From an uncultured Robinsoniella sp. (GTDB lineage: Bacteria > Bacillota > Clostridia > Lachnospirales > Lachnospiraceae), in assembly GCA_900539655.1 (NCBI GenBank), contig UQCR01000001.1:186001-250000 (forward strand): 64,000 bases of DNA. Reading direction: 5' to 3'. The notes under the pieces were generated by a model that worked only from the letters and a program-made list of their open reading frames with translations, had not been told where the DNA came from and did not search any database. Both the position numbers and the translations under genes were made by a program. Position 1 is the first letter of the stretch, and each line of letters opens with the position of its first letter. Positions 60,784 to 64,000 of this stretch are shown in pieces.

Positions 60784-60855
60784 TTGACTTTTAGGAAAAA
60801 TAGTACTACTATTCTATTAAAGAATTTATAAATAAATATAAAATCTTTAATAGAA
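60784..60855 (+). promoter_or_regulatory. sugar ABC operon promoter with 12-bp inverted repeat
   Basis: TTGACT (60784-60789), 17-bp spacer, TACTAT (60807-60812). TTCTATTAAAGA (60812-60823) and TCTTTAATAGAA (60844-60855) are perfect inverted 12-mers 20 bp apart, just after the -10. They may be an operator pair or a 5' stem-loop. The preceding part of the gap (60593-60783) is AT-rich with nothing else recognised. Confidence 0.65.
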
Positions 60856-60889
60856 CATTAGAGACATTTATTTAAAGGAGGATTTTAAA

Positions 60890-62272
60890 ATGAAAAAACG
60901 TTTAGCAGCAACATTATTAGCAGTAACATTAACAGCATCCATGATCGCTGGCTGCGGCAGTTCCGATAAACCGGCTGAAACTTCAGGAGATAAGGGTACG
61001 GAATCAAGCCAGACAGCAACAGATGGAAAAGAAACGGATGGTAAAGCAGAAGACGGAAATGCGGATGAGAGCAAAGCGGAAGATACGGCTTCCGGTGAAG
61101 AGGCTGAGCTTACGGTCTGGGCGTGGGACAAGGCATTTAACGGCAAAGCACTGGAAGAAGCAGATAAACTTTATGACGGGGCAAATATTAATTTTGTAGA
61201 AATGTCAAAGGCCGACTGTCTCCAGAAAATACATACTGTATTAGCGTCCGGAGTAACAGATGATCTTCCTGATATTGTAATTATCAGCGATCTTGCGGCA
61301 CAGGGATATCTTATGTCTTATCCGGATGCATTTTTGCCCATGGATGATGTCATTAATTATGATGATTTTGCAAGTTATAAAAAAGCAGCCGTTTCTTATG
61401 ATGGGGTAGGATATGGAGTTCCCTTTGACACAGGTGTGGCGGGACTCTTTTACCGCACAGATTATATAGAAGAAGCAGGTTATACCAAGGAAGATATGCA
61501 GGATCTGACCTGGGACGAATATCTGGCTATGGGGGAAAAGTTAAAGGAAAAGGGACATATGCTGCAGACATATAATCCAAATGACATAGCAGAATTTCAG
61601 ATCATGATGCAGTCTGCTGGGAAATGGTTCACGGATGCAGATGGTAATGCAGACTTTACGGATAATGCTGCTTTAAAAGAAAGCTTTGAGATTTTCAAGA
61701 CATTGAATGAATCTGATTACTGTAAGGTTGTCAGTGACTGGACAGAATTTGCCGGAGCTATCAATGGCGGTGATGTAGCTTGTGTACTCCGGGGCTCCTG
61801 GATTTCCTCCACCATCATGGCAGCAGAAGACCAAAGCGGAAAATGGGCGGTAGCGCCAGTTCCGAAATTAAGTGCAGAAGGTGCAACCAATAAATCCAAT
61901 CAGGGCGGTTCCAGCTGGTACGTACTTAAAAATGCAAAAAATGCGGAAAAAGCAGCAGATTTCCTGGCTAAGACATTTGCAGGAAGTACAGAATTATACA
62001 ATACTCTGTTAAAATCCAGCAATATTATGGGAACGTATCTCCCGGCTGAAAGTGTAGAAGCTTATTCTGAACCGTCTGAATTCTACGGCGGACAAAAATT
62101 AAATGCGGATCTGGCATCATGGTTAAAAGATATTCCGGCTGTTGATACAGGAGCATTCTCTGCAGAAGCGCAGGCTGCACTCCTTGCAGTGACACCGGAA
62201 TACCTGGCGGGAGGCAATCTGGAGGACTGCCTGAAAAATGCAGCTGATCAGTTTAACCAATCGATCCAGTAA
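60890..62272 (+). CDS. ABC transporter sugar-binding lipoprotein
   Basis: 460 aa. Signal peptide with lipobox IAGC (Cys22), then an acidic Ser/Thr/Glu/Asp linker of about 50 residues, then a type 1 extracellular solute-binding fold (VWAWDKAFNGKALEEADKLYDGA, GVGYGVPFDTGVAGLFYRTDYI, ACVLRGSWISSTIM, KAADFLAKTF). It captures an oligosaccharide or sugar at the cell surface. AAAGGAGG precedes the ATG. Two permeases follow; the ATPase is probably a shared MsmK-type one elsewhere. Confidence 0.92.
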   Translation: MKKRLAATLLAVTLTASMIAGCGSSDKPAETSGDKGTESSQTATDGKETDGKAEDGNADESKAEDTASGEEAELTVWAWDKAFNGKALEEADKLYDGANINFVEMSKADCLQKIHTVLASGVTDDLPDIVIISDLAAQGYLMSYPDAFLPMDDVINYDDFASYKKAAVSYDGVGYGVPFDTGVAGLFYRTDYIEEAGYTKEDMQDLTWDEYLAMGEKLKEKGHMLQTYNPNDIAEFQIMMQSAGKWFTDADGNADFTDNAALKESFEIFKTLNESDYCKVVSDWTEFAGAINGGDVACVLRGSWISSTIMAAEDQSGKWAVAPVPKLSAEGATNKSNQGGSSWYVLKNAKNAEKAADFLAKTFAGSTELYNTLLKSSNIMGTYLPAESVEAYSEPSEFYGGQKLNADLASWLKDIPAVDTGAFSAEAQAALLAVTPEYLAGGNLEDCLKNAADQFNQSIQ

Positions 62273-62328
62273 CATCAAGATCAATTCATTAATAACACGC
62301 TCTGGCGATTAGCAAAGAGGAGAAAAGA

Positions 62329-63210
62329 ATGGAAACAAAAGGCAAGAAAAAATACCGCCTGACAGGGTGGTCCATGGTAGCGATAGCAGCCGCGCTGGTT
62401 TTGATTTTCAGTTATGTACCAATGATCCAGGCATTTATCCTTTCCCTGAAAACGGGAAAGGGGGCAGGGCTTCATTTTGCAGGATTTGCAAATTATATCA
62501 GAATGTTTAAGGATGCCACGTTTGTGACGACAATGGGAAATACGCTGCTCTATGCAGTAGTACAGCTTCCTGTTATGCTGCTGGCGGCGCTGGTAATCGC
62601 CGTACTGCTCAATGACCCGAAGATGAAAATGAGAGGCTTTTACAGGACCTGTATTTTTCTTCCATGTGTAACATCTCTGGTATCTTATTCGATTTTATTT
62701 AAGAATTTATTTGCAGTTGACGGGATTGTAAACCAGGTATTGTTAAAACTAAATATTGTGGACAAAGCAATTCCTTTTGTCCTGGATGCTGGATGGGCAA
62801 AAGCAGTAATTATCATAGCGCTGATCTGGAGATATACCGGATATTATATGATCTTTTATTTATCAGCCCTTCAAAATATTGATAAGTCTGTATATGAAGC
62901 AGCGAAAATGGATGGATGCAGTTTTTTCCAGTCCTTTTTCAAAATTACAGTTCCGCTTTTGAAACCAATCGTATTTCTCACCAGTATCATGGCGCTAAAT
63001 ACCACGCTGCAGCTCTTTGACGAGGTGGTCAATCTGACCGGCGGCGGTCCGGGTAACGCAACCAGGACGATTTCACAGTACATTTACGACCTTTCGTTTA
63101 ATTATGTTCCAAGTTATGGATATTCAGCGGCAATCTCATATGTAGTTTTAGTATTAGTCATTATACTGACGATTGTGCAGAAAGGAATAACGGGTAATAA
63201 GGATGAATAA
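62329..63210 (+). CDS. ABC sugar permease (MalF/UgpA type)
   Basis: 293 aa with six membrane helices. The EAA loop that contacts the ATPase is YEAAKMDGCSFFQSFFKITVP, and LTGGGPGNATRTISQYIYD is the usual end motif of this subunit type. It overlaps the next permease by 8 bp (the latter starts at 63203). Confidence 0.93.
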   Translation: METKGKKKYRLTGWSMVAIAAALVLIFSYVPMIQAFILSLKTGKGAGLHFAGFANYIRMFKDATFVTTMGNTLLYAVVQLPVMLLAALVIAVLLNDPKMKMRGFYRTCIFLPCVTSLVSYSILFKNLFAVDGIVNQVLLKLNIVDKAIPFVLDAGWAKAVIIIALIWRYTGYYMIFYLSALQNIDKSVYEAAKMDGCSFFQSFFKITVPLLKPIVFLTSIMALNTTLQLFDEVVNLTGGGPGNATRTISQYIYDLSFNYVPSYGYSAAISYVVLVLVIILTIVQKGITGNKDE

Positions 63211-64000
63211 AGCAGGCGGAATTTTCAAACATTTGTTTTTAATCATTGTATCGCTTATCTCCATCTTCCCTTTTTACTGGATGCTTGTAAGTGCCACAAA
63301 TGATTCCAAAGATATTACTATGGGGAAACTGTCTTTTGGTTCTTCCCTGATGAAAAATGTAAAAAATGCATTTGAGACAGCCGATCTGTGGGGCGCATTC
63401 TTGAATTCCACGATACTGGCGGTAGTTATTGTAGTCATATCCCTGGTGATCTGTTCTCTTGCCGGGTATGCATTTGTCATCTATCCCAGCAGAGGAAAAG
63501 ATATTTTATTCATGGTACTGATAGCTTCCATGATGGTTCCTTTTGCAGCAAAAATTATTCCCATGTTTAGAATGTTTTCGGACATGAAACTTTTAAACAG
63601 CTACTGGGCGATCATTCTTCCGGCGATAGGTGCACCGTTTTTGATCTTCTTTTTTAAACAGAACACTCATGCTTTTCCTCAGGAAACGATTCAGGCTGCC
63701 AGAGTGGACGGACTAAATGAATTACAAATATTTATAAGAATTTTCATGCCTATGATGAAGTCCACCTATGCGGCAGCGGGAATCTTTTCTTTCATGGCAA
63801 GCTGGAATAATTATATGTGGCCGCTGATTGCGCTGCAGAGCAATTCCAAGTTCACCCTGCCACTTACAGTATCTAATCTGGCAGCGGGATTTACACCGGA
63901 TTACGGTATGGTAATGGTGGGAATCATTATTTCAACGATTCCTACAATTTTGGTATTCTTCCTGTTGCAGAATGCATTTGTAGAAGGAATGGTAGGCTCT
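63203..64000 (+). CDS. ABC sugar permease (MalG/UgpE type), truncated by window end
   Basis: Starts at ATG 63203 inside the end of the previous permease and stays open to base 64000 (266 codons, no stop). Six helices begin with SLISIFPFYWMLVSATND; the EAA loop is QAARVDGLNELQIFIRIFMPMM, and SWNNYMWPLIALQSNSKFTLPL is typical. Only the last few residues of a usual 275-aa protein are missing. Confidence 0.92.
   Translation, partial: MNKAGGIFKHLFLIIVSLISIFPFYWMLVSATNDSKDITMGKLSFGSSLMKNVKNAFETADLWGAFLNSTILAVVIVVISLVICSLAGYAFVIYPSRGKDILFMVLIASMMVPFAAKIIPMFRMFSDMKLLNSYWAIILPAIGAPFLIFFFKQNTHAFPQETIQAARVDGLNELQIFIRIFMPMMKSTYAAAGIFSFMASWNNYMWPLIALQSNSKFTLPLTVSNLAAGFTPDYGMVMVGIIISTIPTILVFFLLQNAFVEGMVGS

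Overview
The window looks like a Firmicutes chromosome, class Clostridia, most likely family Lachnospiraceae (a Blautia- or Ruminococcus-like gut commensal). The evidence is the Clostridia-type order of the S10-spc-alpha ribosomal region with a KOW-domain gene between map and infA, strong AGGAGG ribosome-binding sites, frequent GTG/TTG starts, zinc-type S14 and L36, a zinc-lid adenylate kinase, and the mix of LacI regulators, a sucrose PTS and sugar ABC transporters. Genus is inference.

Layout. 1-2731: end of an Rrf2-like regulator, thioredoxin, and a Na/phosphate cotransporter behind a Pho-box-like promoter. 2732-5511: a 158-bp dispersed repeat, then an autoregulated LacI regulator with ribokinase and ribose pyranase. 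5606-8178: a large hairpin, then leftward pgsA, an rRNA-methyltransferase-like gene and a GNAT acetyltransferase. 8247-12326: proC, an M18 aminopeptidase and a proline/sodium symporter, a plausible peptide/proline set. 12799-13758: a degenerate Rpn-type nuclease. 13822-30870: the ribosomal super-operon (rpsJ to rplQ, with secY, adk, map, infA and rpoA), with a structured S10 leader, a structured region before rpsM, and a second copy of the 158-bp repeat between rpoA and rplQ. 30933-35564: sucrose regulon (LacI regulator, PTS IIBCA, sucrose-6-P hydrolase) tied together by three copies of one operator motif. 35602-35785: a MITE-like palindromic element. 35859-36829: XRE regulator with two small membrane proteins. 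36986-40993: GDSL hydrolase, two tandem secreted C39-like peptidases with cell-wall-binding repeats, and a lipoprotein. 41127-46918: pyrC, a second Rpn nuclease, aroE, an aldo/keto reductase and a chorismate mutase-shikimate kinase fusion. 47254-50442: AraC regulator, pdxS-pdxT (vitamin B6), a DUF2000 protein. 50670-58022: ABC-2 exporter operon and a MalT-like LuxR regulator, interrupted by an IS1634-family element with a 74-bp target duplication. 58175-59651: an AbiEi-like plus DinD-like gene pair. 59692-64000: a nitrilase and a sugar ABC importer (binding lipoprotein, two permeases, the second cut by the window end).

The most unusual material is non-coding: two gap-free copies of a 158-bp element whose internal hairpin is kept by compensatory changes, a 184-bp near-palindrome, several long inverted repeats between convergent genes, a three-way-junction structure at the trxA terminator, and a 74-bp duplication that rebuilt the gene the IS landed in. 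The best candidate for an undescribed protein system is the AbiEi-like/DinD-like pair with its own promoter and AT-rich palindrome. No tRNA, rRNA or CRISPR array was seen.
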